Assembly (NCBI GenBank): GCA_965201115.1
Contig: OZ241745.1
Coordinates: 1,240,001 to 1,304,000, forward strand
Source: JANQOH01 sp965201115
GTDB taxonomy: Bacteria; Pseudomonadota; Alphaproteobacteria; UBA7887
DNA length: 64,000 bases
Direction: 5' to 3'
Positions 54,519 through 62,342 of this stretch are shown here, piece by piece (position 1 is the stretch's first letter; every line of letters starts with the position of its first letter). The notes under the pieces were generated by a model. The model saw only the letters and a program-made list of their open reading frames with translations. It was not told where the DNA came from and did not search any database. Both the position numbers and the translations under genes were made by a program.

Positions 54519-55862
54519 ATGCCGAAAGCGCCCACACATGGCATCGGGTCTATTGCGATGGAGGCCATTCGCGCGGGCAAGACGAACGAGCAGGCGCTCG
54601 ACTCGGTGCTGGCAGCGTTCCCCGACGCGCAAACGACCTTGGGCAGCATAAGCTGGTATCGCAGCAAGCTGCGCGGCGACGGCGAGCTCGTGCCTACGAA
54701 CAAGGAAGCACAGGCGGCTCAACCGCAGGCGCCTGCCGGGATGGGCGACGATGGCGCGGTAACCGGGGGTGCCGCAGACGACCATGACGATGTGGACGGA
54801 CTGGACGAGGATAGCGAGCAACGGTCTTGGGGCGACTACCCGATAGACGACCTGCTTATTCGTACCGAGCATCGCACCATACAGGATATAATGAGGCGTA
54901 TACACAGCAAGTTTTATGTATTGAACCCCGATTTTCAGAGGGATTTTCTGTGGCGGGATGACAAGCAGAGCAAATTGATTGAGTCCGTTATCATGAGAAT
55001 TCCGCTTCCTGTATTCTATTTGGCGGAGAACGCCGACGGCAAATTCGTGGTCGTCGATGGGCTCCAACGCTTGGCGACATTCCAGAGGTTTGTAAACAAC
55101 GATTTGCGCTTGTCGCTGCCTGAGCGCCCCGATTTTCACCGTCTCCGCTTCCGCGATTTGAAGCCGGCAATCCAGAACCGTATTGAAGATTGTAATCTCA
55201 TTGTATATCTTATAGATTCCAAGGTTCCAGAACGGGTGCGGTTGGATATATTCGAGAGGGTAAACGGTGGAGTGCCGCTCACCAGGCAGCAGATGCGTAA
55301 CTGCCTGTACATGGGTCATGCAACTAGGTTTTTGAAGAACGAAGCGAATACCGAAGTGTTTTTCGACGCGACAGGGCGAAGCCTTGACAGACTGAGTATG
55401 CGCGACAGGGAGTTTGTGAACCGCTTCTGCGCTTTTCGGATTCTCGGATATGAGAATTACAGGGGAGATATGGACGATTTTCTCGCCAAATGTTTAACGA
55501 GAATGAACGGGATGAACGATGACGAGCGATCGCACTTGTCTCAACGTTTTCGCCAGAGTATGACCAGTAATTTTCTGGTGTTCGGAGAGCATGCCTTTCG
55601 AAAACAACAACCGGGACAGCTAAGACGATCCGTGCTCAATGCATCCATATGGGACGTGTTGTCGACAGGTCTCTCGTACTACGGAAGGGACAGAATCGAA
55701 ACGCACTCCGAGGATGTTCGCACAGCATTTCTGGAACTATTGACGAACGAAGATTTTCAATCGTCCATTACATACAGTACGAACCACGCCGTTACCGTAC
55801 GGAAACGATTCGAAATGTCGAGAAGCATGCTGACGGAGGTACTCGGTGCTTACACGGATTGA
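54519..55862 (+). CDS. DUF262 (GmrSD/ParB-like) protein with N-terminal HTH-like domain
   Basis: A 447-aa protein, first of a three-gene cassette. Residues 1-55 resemble a small helical domain I have seen on phage or plasmid proteins (AIRAGKTNEQAL, FPDAQTT, SISWYRSKLR). A linker rich in Asp/Ala (56-105) follows. Residues about 105-330 are a DUF262 domain: NPDFQRDFLWRDDKQSKLIE, RIPLPVFYL, then VVDGLQRLATF (178-188, in place of the usual DGQQR). DUF262 proteins share the ParB nucleotide-hydrolase fold and occur in nucleases of GmrSD type. No HNH domain follows, so nuclease activity would need a partner. The ATG at 54519 has AGGAG at the right distance; 13 upstream codons are rejected. Overlaps the ATPase gene by 17 bases. 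Function in defence is inferred. Confidence 0.85.
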   Translation: MPKAPTHGIGSIAMEAIRAGKTNEQALDSVLAAFPDAQTTLGSISWYRSKLRGDGELVPTNKEAQAAQPQAPAGMGDDGAVTGGAADDHDDVDGLDEDSEQRSWGDYPIDDLLIRTEHRTIQDIMRRIHSKFYVLNPDFQRDFLWRDDKQSKLIESVIMRIPLPVFYLAENADGKFVVVDGLQRLATFQRFVNNDLRLSLPERPDFHRLRFRDLKPAIQNRIEDCNLIVYLIDSKVPERVRLDIFERVNGGVPLTRQQMRNCLYMGHATRFLKNEANTEVFFDATGRSLDRLSMRDREFVNRFCAFRILGYENYRGDMDDFLAKCLTRMNGMNDDERSHLSQRFRQSMTSNFLVFGEHAFRKQQPGQLRRSVLNASIWDVLSTGLSYYGRDRIETHSEDVRTAFLELLTNEDFQSSITYSTNHAVTVRKRFEMSRSMLTEVLGAYTD

Positions 55863-57048
55863 TTTGCGTCACTTCAAATGTTTCGACTTGTTGAAGCTGC
55901 CGCTGAATCGCCTGACCCTGCTTTCCGGCCTCAACGCCTCCGGAAAATCGACGGTGATTCAGGCGCTCACGCTTTTGCATCAGACCATGCGCGAGCATGA
56001 GTGGTCGTCGCGTCTGATGCTCAACGGCGCGGTACTTCGGCTCGGCACCGCTTCCGACGTGATCGATCGGATCGGCGGCCGCGATGCCTGCGCGATAGCG
56101 CTGTGGCCGGTGGGGGATAACGAGCATACTGGCTACAGCGTCGAGTGGCGATTCGAGGGCCGGCGAGACGACATGTCCCTTGCGGTAGCGTCGATCCGGA
56201 TACGCAGCCAAGGCACGGCGGACGACGTTGACATCGAGTGGGCGGACGGCAACGAAGAACCGCTACGGTTTCTGGTTCCGTCGCAATCGGCGCATGCGCC
56301 GGCTGCCCGGTTGGTAACCGACTGTGTCCGCAACCTTACGTATCTCACTGCCGAGCGGGTCGGCCCCAGGGAAACCTATCCGCTTGAGGATCGACTTTTC
56401 ACCTCGGTTGTCGGTCCGAGAGGCGAGAATACAGCCGGCTTGCTGTATTCGGCGGGCGAGGATAGCGTTGTCGAGTGTTTGGTAAAGGAGGGCAGCCCAC
56501 CGACTCTTCTGCGTCAAGTAGAGGCGCGCATGAAGTTGTTTTTCGACGGCTGCGAAGTTGCGCTGGAAAAAATTCCGCAAGCGGACGTTGTTACCTTGGG
56601 TTTACGCACCTCGAAATCTACCAACTTTCATCGTCCAACGCACACAGGGTTCGGTCTGACACAGGTTTTGCCGATAGTTACGGCCGCCCTGTCGGCGCGA
56701 ACCGGCGATCTGCTCTTGATAGAGAATCCGGAGGTGCATTTGCATCCGGCTGGGCAGGTGGCGATGGGTCTGTTTTTGGCCGAAGTTGCTTCGGCGGGGA
56801 TTCAGGTGATTATGGAAACGCATAGCGATCATATTTTAAATGGCGTTCGACGAGCGGCGAAAGATGGATTGCTTCAACCGGAAGATGCAGCATTGCATTT
56901 CTTTCGTTCACGACGATACGACAAGGAGGGCGCGCTACCGCAAGTGGAGAGCGTCGCTCTCGACGGCGAGGGTAATATAGATTCGTGGCCCGAGGGCTTC
57001 TTCGATCAATTCGATCGGGACATGACCTATTTCGCCGGATGGTGTTGA
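55846..57048 (+). CDS. AAA ATPase, DUF3696 / OLD-like
   Basis: A 400-aa SMC/OLD-type ATPase with DUF3696 at the C-terminus. Walker A is GLNASGKST (28-36), GFGLTQVLPIV (268-278) acts as signature region, Walker B is LLLIENPE (289-296) with HLHPAGQ next, and ETHSDHILNGVR (324-335) holds the switch His and Asp. NIDSWPEGFFDQ (377-388) is the DUF3696 end. It starts at GTG 55846 with GGAGG upstream, inside the DUF262 gene, so the two products are made together. No TOPRIM domain is attached. ATPases of this class drive several anti-phage systems. Confidence 0.88.
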   Translation: MLTRIDLRHFKCFDLLKLPLNRLTLLSGLNASGKSTVIQALTLLHQTMREHEWSSRLMLNGAVLRLGTASDVIDRIGGRDACAIALWPVGDNEHTGYSVEWRFEGRRDDMSLAVASIRIRSQGTADDVDIEWADGNEEPLRFLVPSQSAHAPAARLVTDCVRNLTYLTAERVGPRETYPLEDRLFTSVVGPRGENTAGLLYSAGEDSVVECLVKEGSPPTLLRQVEARMKLFFDGCEVALEKIPQADVVTLGLRTSKSTNFHRPTHTGFGLTQVLPIVTAALSARTGDLLLIENPEVHLHPAGQVAMGLFLAEVASAGIQVIMETHSDHILNGVRRAAKDGLLQPEDAALHFFRSRRYDKEGALPQVESVALDGEGNIDSWPEGFFDQFDRDMTYFAGWC

Positions 57049-57050
57049 CA

Positions 57051-58010
57051 ATGCAGATATTTGCCAACGAGCTGTCGTTACACCGGCAGTTCCGGGATAC
57101 TCGTTCATTCGCGCGAGCGATGGGCGAGATAATGGCGATGCGCTCGATCGCGCAGCGCTGGGGGTTGGACACATATTGTCATCGGCAATTCTCGGAAATC
57201 GAACCGGTTCCGGGGGTGGCCATAAAGCAAGCCGTTCAGCAGCTGCCTCGGAATCGAGCGCGCTCTGTCCTTGTTTGGTTAGCGAAGGGAGGACCGTTCT
57301 GGGATGATGATCGTCAGCACGACCCTGACGACTATATGGAATGTAGCGGCGAAATCGTAACCGATAACGCGGTCGGCGAGGCGGCGTTTCGCAAGATTTG
57401 CGGTGTCGAGTGCGGTTTGATCGGGGCGGATACGCCCGAGTGGGATTACTCGCCTATCGACGTGATATGGCGGAAAGGAGACGATATGCAGCAGGACTTG
57501 AGTGTGTCGATGCAGAATTGGCGGAGTCGGACAGCACTGGAACGGAGCCTCAACGAGATGCCTTTGTCGGTTTGCTCGTGGCAAGGGCTTCACACAGCGG
57601 TCCAGAGGCGATTTGCGGAATTGCGTTTTTCTCCCGATTGTTTCAGAGCGCTCGACGGCGTGCCATTCAGCAGAGCGGCTACCGATCGCTTTGTTGTGCT
57701 TTTCCGTGTTTTGAACGATCTCGTACAGGAGTTCGATGATAATGGGAGGCGCACAGCGGCTGGACACCGGCTTTACCGGGAATATTTCGAGGGCCACAGG
57801 CCTGCGTTTACGGACTCTTCGGATACAGAGAAACGCAAATTTAAGAAAGAAATGACATTTCAGCATCCGGAATCTAGAGGTAGAAGTTTGTTCTGCCCTT
57901 GGCATGGCAAGGTGACGCATATGACACTCCGGGTACACTTTTCGTGGCCAGTAAGCGCCGGTGAACCGCTATACGTCGTATATGCTGGTCCGAAGTTGAC
58001 CAAGCTGTGA
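57051..58010 (+). CDS. Conserved protein of unknown function, third gene of the cassette
   Basis: A 319-aa protein starting two bases after the ATPase stop. No named domain is recognised, but two strong, conserved-looking blocks stand out: FWDDDRQHDPDDYMEC with SGEIVTDNAVGEAAF (about 83-113) and LFCPWHGKV with LRVHFSWP and EPLYVVYAGPKLTK at the C-terminus. I recall similar proteins next to DUF262 and DUF3696 genes in other bacteria, but cannot check. The acidic cluster DDDRQHDPDD and E109 could be nuclease or metal sites; the CPWHG block could be a zinc or catalytic site. These are guesses. Lower GC than the ribosomal genes. Confidence 0.75.
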   Translation: MQIFANELSLHRQFRDTRSFARAMGEIMAMRSIAQRWGLDTYCHRQFSEIEPVPGVAIKQAVQQLPRNRARSVLVWLAKGGPFWDDDRQHDPDDYMECSGEIVTDNAVGEAAFRKICGVECGLIGADTPEWDYSPIDVIWRKGDDMQQDLSVSMQNWRSRTALERSLNEMPLSVCSWQGLHTAVQRRFAELRFSPDCFRALDGVPFSRAATDRFVVLFRVLNDLVQEFDDNGRRTAAGHRLYREYFEGHRPAFTDSSDTEKRKFKKEMTFQHPESRGRSLFCPWHGKVTHMTLRVHFSWPVSAGEPLYVVYAGPKLTKL

Positions 58011-58504
58011 CGGCTGAACGGAGCGGCATTGCGATCGCCGTCGCGGATATAGATGCCCGGTCGGCTGTCGTGGCATGGGCTGTTAATGATGAGCGTTTCA
58101 TATCGGCTTTCTTTTCATACCGGTCGATGCTGTTTCTTTGTAATTGTCGCGAGTCGACGTCGATGCCGCCGGTAGAACCCGTTGGTCCTTTGACGTGCGC
58201 GTGCTCCGCGGGAAGTACAAGTTGTGCGCGCAATACTGCCCGAGGTGGAGCTTGTGCATCAAGCATCGTTAGCTGCACATTTCGACGACCACGAACTCCG
58301 ACGGACCGGGCACGGTGATGGTATCCCTCCGGCAACGTTGCACTCGGCGGAAGCGTGGGACGTGAGCGGCCACGCCCTTGGTCCCGGCTTTGGCGGGGTA
58401 CGCTCCCAAGCCTCGTTCCCCGGCGGTCAACGCCAATGACCGCTGGTGTTACCGGCAACAGGCGCGCCGACCCAAGAAAAACTACGCGGACGCTCGGCGC
58501 GCCC
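58011..58504. other. Degraded stretch between cassette and toxin-antitoxin remnant
   Basis: No frame here is convincing. Frames on both strands are short and broken; base composition is moderate and unlike the flanking operons. It may be remains of a mobile element. A short plus-strand frame at 58224-58439 is not recognised. Confidence 0.4.
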
Positions 58505-58532
58505 TTGACAGACTGTCGTTACTGGCTAATTG
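58505..58532 (+). promoter_or_regulatory. Candidate promoter of the antitoxin gene
   Basis: Perfect -35 TTGACA at 58505-58510, 16 bp, TAATTG at 58527-58532, 30 bp ahead of the ATG. Confidence 0.5.
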
Positions 58533-58562
58533 TCGTGCGCATACGCAACGGGAGGGATGCCA

Positions 58563-59030
58563 ATGTATACCCGGGTGGCCGACGAAGTATGGATCGCAAC
58601 CGCGCGCCTCCATTGCCATGGGCCGGACGAGAGCGAATTCGAGGTCGTAGAAATCGTCCGCTCGGCGGAGCGTACCGTCGAAGGCGAGGTGCGTCCCGAC
58701 GTGCTAACCCACGCCTACATTCATTGCGTCACGAACGCGCCGCCGCGCCCCTCCGGGCGTTACCGGATGCTGATCTGGACGCCAACGGGAAGGCGGCGCC
58801 TGTTCCGTCCGGGAGACCCCTGCCACCCCGGCCGCGAATCGGGGGAGACCGTTCCGGCGTGCGAACGGATCCCCGACGGCGACCGCTATCTCATCGATTG
58901 GTACCGCGACGAATATGCCTCGCCGAAGCACGAGCATCCCGATCCGATATTGTCTCTTCGCGGCTTGGGCAAGGAACTCTGGGCCGATGTCGACGTAGAC
59001 GAATATGTGAGGCAGCTTCGGGAGGGATAA
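58563..59030 (+). CDS. Putative antitoxin paired with a PIN toxin
   Basis: A 155-aa protein with GGGAGGG before the ATG. It begins MYTRVADEVWIATARLH and ends LSLRGLGKELWADVDVDEYV followed by RQLREG. I recall proteins with this start and the KELW...DEYVRRLRE end upstream of PIN-domain toxins, so I call it an antitoxin candidate; no DNA-binding motif is obvious. It lies two bases before the broken toxin gene, an arrangement normal for toxin-antitoxin pairs. The frame itself looks intact. Confidence 0.6.
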   Translation: MYTRVADEVWIATARLHCHGPDESEFEVVEIVRSAERTVEGEVRPDVLTHAYIHCVTNAPPRPSGRYRMLIWTPTGRRRLFRPGDPCHPGRESGETVPACERIPDGDRYLIDWYRDEYASPKHEHPDPILSLRGLGKELWADVDVDEYVRQLREG

Positions 59031-59032
59031 AA

Positions 59033-59458
59033 GTGAGCAGGGTTTTCTGGGGTACGATGCTGTTCATCTACCTTCTCGAAGACAAGGATGTTCATGCAGA
59101 GCAGGTTGCCGCGCTTTACCGTCGCATGGTTGGAAGAGGAGACGTTTTGTTTACTTAGACTCTTGCTATTGGCGAGATTCTCGTCAAGCCGGTAGGAAAC
59201 GGAGACGATAAGCTCGTACTCCGGTGCCGGTGCGAGATCGAACGGTTGGCGGAGGTGAGTCCGTTCGATGTATCCTCTGCCTTGATATTTGCGGAAATTC
59301 GCCAAGACAACTCGATCCGGATTCCCGACGCTCTTCAACTTGCCTGCGCGTCTGCCGGGGGCGCCGATGTATTCGTCACCAACGACCTTCGACTGAGCCG
59401 GAAGATGGTTCGAGGGATTCGATCCATTCAATTGCTCGATGCAGCGGCCGGGCCATGA
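59033..59458 (+). pseudogene. VapC-type PIN toxin, inactivated
   Basis: The frame reads as a PIN-domain ribonuclease of about 141 residues but is interrupted by TAG at 59156-59158 (codon 42, in LFT-stop-TLAIGEI; a Ser or Gln codon is expected). After the stop the same frame continues without shift through RIPDALQLACA and VFVTNDLRLSR to a TGA at 59456-59458. The first catalytic Asp is also lost: the start reads VFWGTMLFIYLLED where members have FWDT, a single base change (GAT to GGT). The remaining acidic residues (Glu of GEI, Asp of PDA, Asp of NDLR) are kept. Two separate lesions indicate a toxin silenced by mutation while the antitoxin persists. Confidence 0.8.
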
Positions 59459-59867
59459 CGGGCGCCGCACCGCCGGTCCGGCGGTCTGCGCCGCAAGCCG
59501 CGAACTCGACCGTTTCTACGCCGGCCCGCAACTTGCGCGGCAATACGTCGAACAGGTCGCGGTGCGTTATGGCGGCGGCGTGCGCTATGTCGAATCCTTG
59601 GCGAGGGCTTTCGTGCGGCAGCGGCCGATCACGGGTGTGCGCGTGATGGCGTTCGATATCGACCCACGCGGGGCCGACGCCGAATTCGCGGCGCGCCGCG
59701 GCGGCTTGGACGCTGGCGGAATCCACAGGCGCGGCGAAGCCGGCCGGGCTGGACTTTCGGCCTTGACGCATTATCTTATGCGCGCGGTCCGGCCCGACGC
59801 TGCGGCCTCGGTGCGGTCGATCTCCGGGCGCGAGGTCGTGTGCGCTTTTGCGCGCGCGGCGGGTTGA
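59439..59867 (+). pseudogene. Possible methyltransferase-related remnant
   Basis: An open frame of 142 codons that starts in the toxin remnant. The segment RELDRFYAGPQLARQYVEQV resembles the N-terminal DRFYT-P-A pattern of some restriction-type DNA methyltransferases, and VRVMAFDIDPRG resembles a SAM-binding strand. The middle and end are not typical and no full Rossmann fold can be placed in 142 residues. It may be a deletion derivative, an unrelated small gene or a chance frame. Confidence 0.3.
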
Positions 59868-59893
59868 CTCTGCCCGCCGCGGCGTCGTAACGT
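59864..59893 (+). promoter_or_regulatory. Candidate promoter for rpsM-rpsK-rpoA-rplQ
   Basis: TTGACT at 59864-59869, 18-bp spacer, TAACGT at 59888-59893, 64 bp before rpsM. It sits at the right-hand border of the insertion and could restore transcription of the separated alpha operon. Confidence 0.45.
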
Positions 59894-59956
59894 CGCCGTT
59901 CCCTGTCGCGCGGGCGGCGCGCGGGCGTATCGACACATAGCCGCGGGAGTGCGAAA

Positions 59957-60328
59957 GTGGCGCGAATTGCCGGTGTCAACATACCCAGCACCAAGCCGGT
60001 GCAGATCGCCCTGACCTATGTGTACGGCATCGGCCGTACCAGGGCGCGCGAGATTTGCGACAAGGCCGGGCTGCCGGAAGGCCGCCGGGTCAACGACATG
60101 ACCGACGGCGAGCTCGCCCGCGTGCGCGAGGTCGTCGATCGCGAATACCGCGTCGAGGGCGATCTGCGGCGCGACGTGGCCATGAGTGTCAAGCGGCTGA
60201 TGGACTTGGGCTGCTACCGCGGCCTGCGGCATCGGCGCGGGCTCCCGGTGCGCGGGCAGCGCACCCACACCAACGCGCGCACCCGCAAGGGCAAGGCGCG
60301 GCCCATCGCCGGCAAGAAGAAGGCTTGA
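59957..60328 (+). CDS. rpsM: 30S ribosomal protein S13
   Basis: A 123-aa S13 of the 30S head. MARIAGVNIPSTKPVQIALT, YGIGRTRAREIC and RGQRTHTNARTRKGKARPIA are typical. GTG start; only weak GGGAG upstream. First gene after the island. Confidence 0.98.
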   Translation: MARIAGVNIPSTKPVQIALTYVYGIGRTRAREICDKAGLPEGRRVNDMTDGELARVREVVDREYRVEGDLRRDVAMSVKRLMDLGCYRGLRHRRGLPVRGQRTHTNARTRKGKARPIAGKKKA

Positions 60329-60388
60329 GGCCGTTTCGGCGCCCCGACAGGCGCGGCCCCCGCCCGCGCCCAGACAAGGATCGATATC

Positions 60389-60781
60389 ATGGCGAAAGAT
60401 ACGGGCGGCCGCGTCAGGCGCCGCGAACGCAAGAACATCGTGACCGGCGTAGCGCACGTAAACGCCACGTTCAACAACACGTTGATCGTCATCACCGACG
60501 TGCAGGGCAACGCCATCGCGTGGTCGTCCGCCGGCTCGCAGGGGTTCAAGGGGTCGCGTAAATCGACCCCCTACGCAGCGCAGATGGCGGCCGAGGAAGC
60601 CGGCCGCAAGGCCGCCGAGCACGGCATGAAAACCCTTGAGGTCGAGGTCAAGGGGCCGGGTTCGGGGCGCGAATCGGCCTTGCGCGCCCTGCAGGGCATC
60701 GGCTTCACCATCACCGCCATCCGCGACGTAACCCCCATCCCGCACAACGGCTGCCGCCCGCCCAAGCGGCGGCGCGTCTAG
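60389..60781 (+). CDS. rpsK: 30S ribosomal protein S11
   Basis: A 130-aa S11. VNATFNNTLIVITDVQGNAI, WSSAGSQGFKGSRKSTPYAA and the C-terminal HNGCRPPKRRRV are the family pattern. Confidence 0.98.
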   Translation: MAKDTGGRVRRRERKNIVTGVAHVNATFNNTLIVITDVQGNAIAWSSAGSQGFKGSRKSTPYAAQMAAEEAGRKAAEHGMKTLEVEVKGPGSGRESALRALQGIGFTITAIRDVTPIPHNGCRPPKRRRV

Positions 60782-60854
60782 CGGCCCCGCCGGAACGCGA
60801 ACGCGGCCGCCCGGCCGCCGCCGTTCCCGACAAAACCGACACGAGGTCCGAAGA

Positions 60855-61871
60855 GTGCTGGAAAAGAATTGGCTCGACCTGATCAAGCCCGACAAGATCG
60901 AGGTGGAAAACCGCGACGCGGCGCACCGCCGCGCGAAAATCGTCGCGGAGCCGCTTGAGCGCGGGTTCGGCATCACCCTCGGCAACGCCTTGCGGCGCAT
61001 ATTGCTGTCGAGCCTGCGCGGCGCCGCCATCGTCAGCCTGCGCATCGATAACGTATTGCACGAGTTTTCGTCGATCCCCGGCGTGCGCGAAGACGTCGTC
61101 GACATCGTGCTCAACGTCAAGGCGATCGCCCTGCGCATGCACGGCGACGGGCCGAAGCGCGTCTATCTGAACGCCACCGGCCCCGGCGTCGTCACGGCGT
61201 CGCAAATCGAGACCGGCCACGACGTCGAGATCCTGTCGCCCGGCGCGCCGATCTGCACACTCGAGCCCGGCGTCACCGTGCATTTCGAGATGACGGTGCA
61301 GACCGGCAAGGGCTACGCGCCGGCGGATCAGAACCGCCCCGAGGATTCGCCCATCGGCCTCATCCCCATCGACGCGATCTACAGCCCGGTGCGCAAGGTG
61401 TCGTATCAGGTCGAGGATACGCGCGTCGGCCAGGATACCGACAAGGACAAGCTGTCGATGGAGATCGAGACCAACGGCGCCGCGTCGCCCGAAGACGCGC
61501 TGGCGCTTGCCGCGCGCATACTCACGGACCAACTGAAATTGTTCATCAATTTCGAGGAGCCCGAGCGCCGCGGCGCCGATGGCGACGCCGAGGGCCCGGC
61601 CCTCGATCCCAACCTGCTGCGCAAGGTGGAAGACTTGGAGCTGTCGGTGCGGTCCGCCAACTGCCTCAAGAACGACAACATCGTCTATATCGGCGACCTC
61701 GTGGGCAAGAGCGAGGCCGACATGCTCCGGACGCCGAACTTCGGGCGCAAGTCGCTCAACGAAATCAAGAATGTGCTCGAAGAAATGGGCCTCCGGCTCG
61801 GCATGCCGAACGAAAACTGGCCGCCGGACGACATCGAGGACATGGCCCGGCGCGCTGACGACTACCCGTAA
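60855..61871 (+). CDS. rpoA: RNA polymerase alpha subunit
   Basis: A 338-aa subunit that dimerises to start core polymerase assembly. N-terminal domain with EPLERGFGITLGNALRRILL and LHEFSSIPGVREDVVDIVLN; the C-terminal DNA-binding domain contains LSVRSANCLKNDNIVYIGDL and NFGRKSLNEIKNVL. GTG start with a GAGGTCCGAAGA upstream. Confidence 0.98.
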   Translation: MLEKNWLDLIKPDKIEVENRDAAHRRAKIVAEPLERGFGITLGNALRRILLSSLRGAAIVSLRIDNVLHEFSSIPGVREDVVDIVLNVKAIALRMHGDGPKRVYLNATGPGVVTASQIETGHDVEILSPGAPICTLEPGVTVHFEMTVQTGKGYAPADQNRPEDSPIGLIPIDAIYSPVRKVSYQVEDTRVGQDTDKDKLSMEIETNGAASPEDALALAARILTDQLKLFINFEEPERRGADGDAEGPALDPNLLRKVEDLELSVRSANCLKNDNIVYIGDLVGKSEADMLRTPNFGRKSLNEIKNVLEEMGLRLGMPNENWPPDDIEDMARRADDYP

Positions 61872-61916
61872 ACGCCCGCATAACGCGCCCCGCGGGCAAC
61901 CAGGGAGAACGGACCG

Positions 61917-62342
61917 ATGCGACACCGCATGCGCGGCCGCAAGCTCAACCGCACCTCGAGCCATCGCAAGGCCATGTTCTCCAACATGGCGATGGCGCTT
62001 ATCGAGCATGAGCAGATCCGCACGACACTGCCCAAGGCCAAGGACCTGCGGCCCATCGTCGAGCGCCTCGTCACACTCGGCAAGCGCGGCACGCTCCACG
62101 CGCGGCGCCAAGCCCTCGCGCGCCTCGGCGGCGACACGGCGCTGGCGAACAAACTGTTTACCACGCTCGGCGAGCGCTACGCATCCCGCCCGGGCGGCTA
62201 TACGCGCATCGTGCGGGCGGGTTTCCGCTACGGCGACTCGGCGCCCATGGCGGTAATCGAATTCGTCGATCGCGACCCGAGCGCGAAAGGCCGCAATTCC
62301 GGGCCGGTCGCGCCCCGCGCCGATGAGGACGAAGCGGCTTAG
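61917..62342 (+). CDS. rplQ: 50S ribosomal protein L17
   Basis: A 141-aa L17. MRHRMRGRKLNRTSSHRKAM, EHEQIRTTLPKAKDLRPIVE and RVVRAGFRYGDSAP-type end are conserved. Its 3-prime end overlaps htrA by 20 bases. Confidence 0.98.
   Translation: MRHRMRGRKLNRTSSHRKAMFSNMAMALIEHEQIRTTLPKAKDLRPIVERLVTLGKRGTLHARRQALARLGGDTALANKLFTTLGERYASRPGGYTRIVRAGFRYGDSAPMAVIEFVDRDPSAKGRNSGPVAPRADEDEAA

Noticed and set aside
55846..57048. Classical two-gene Septu or Gabija system
   Set aside because: No HNH (PtuB) or UvrD-like helicase partner is present, and the ATPase lacks a TOPRIM domain, so these named systems do not fit.
57874..58458. 194-codon minus-strand frame after the cassette
   Set aside because: It overlaps the conserved 3-prime end of the third cassette gene, has no start signal and its sequence is not recognisable.
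54432..59956. CRISPR array or integrase-flanked mobile element in the island
   Set aside because: No regularly spaced direct repeats, no integrase or transposase frame, and no clear target-site duplication at the borders were visible by eye.
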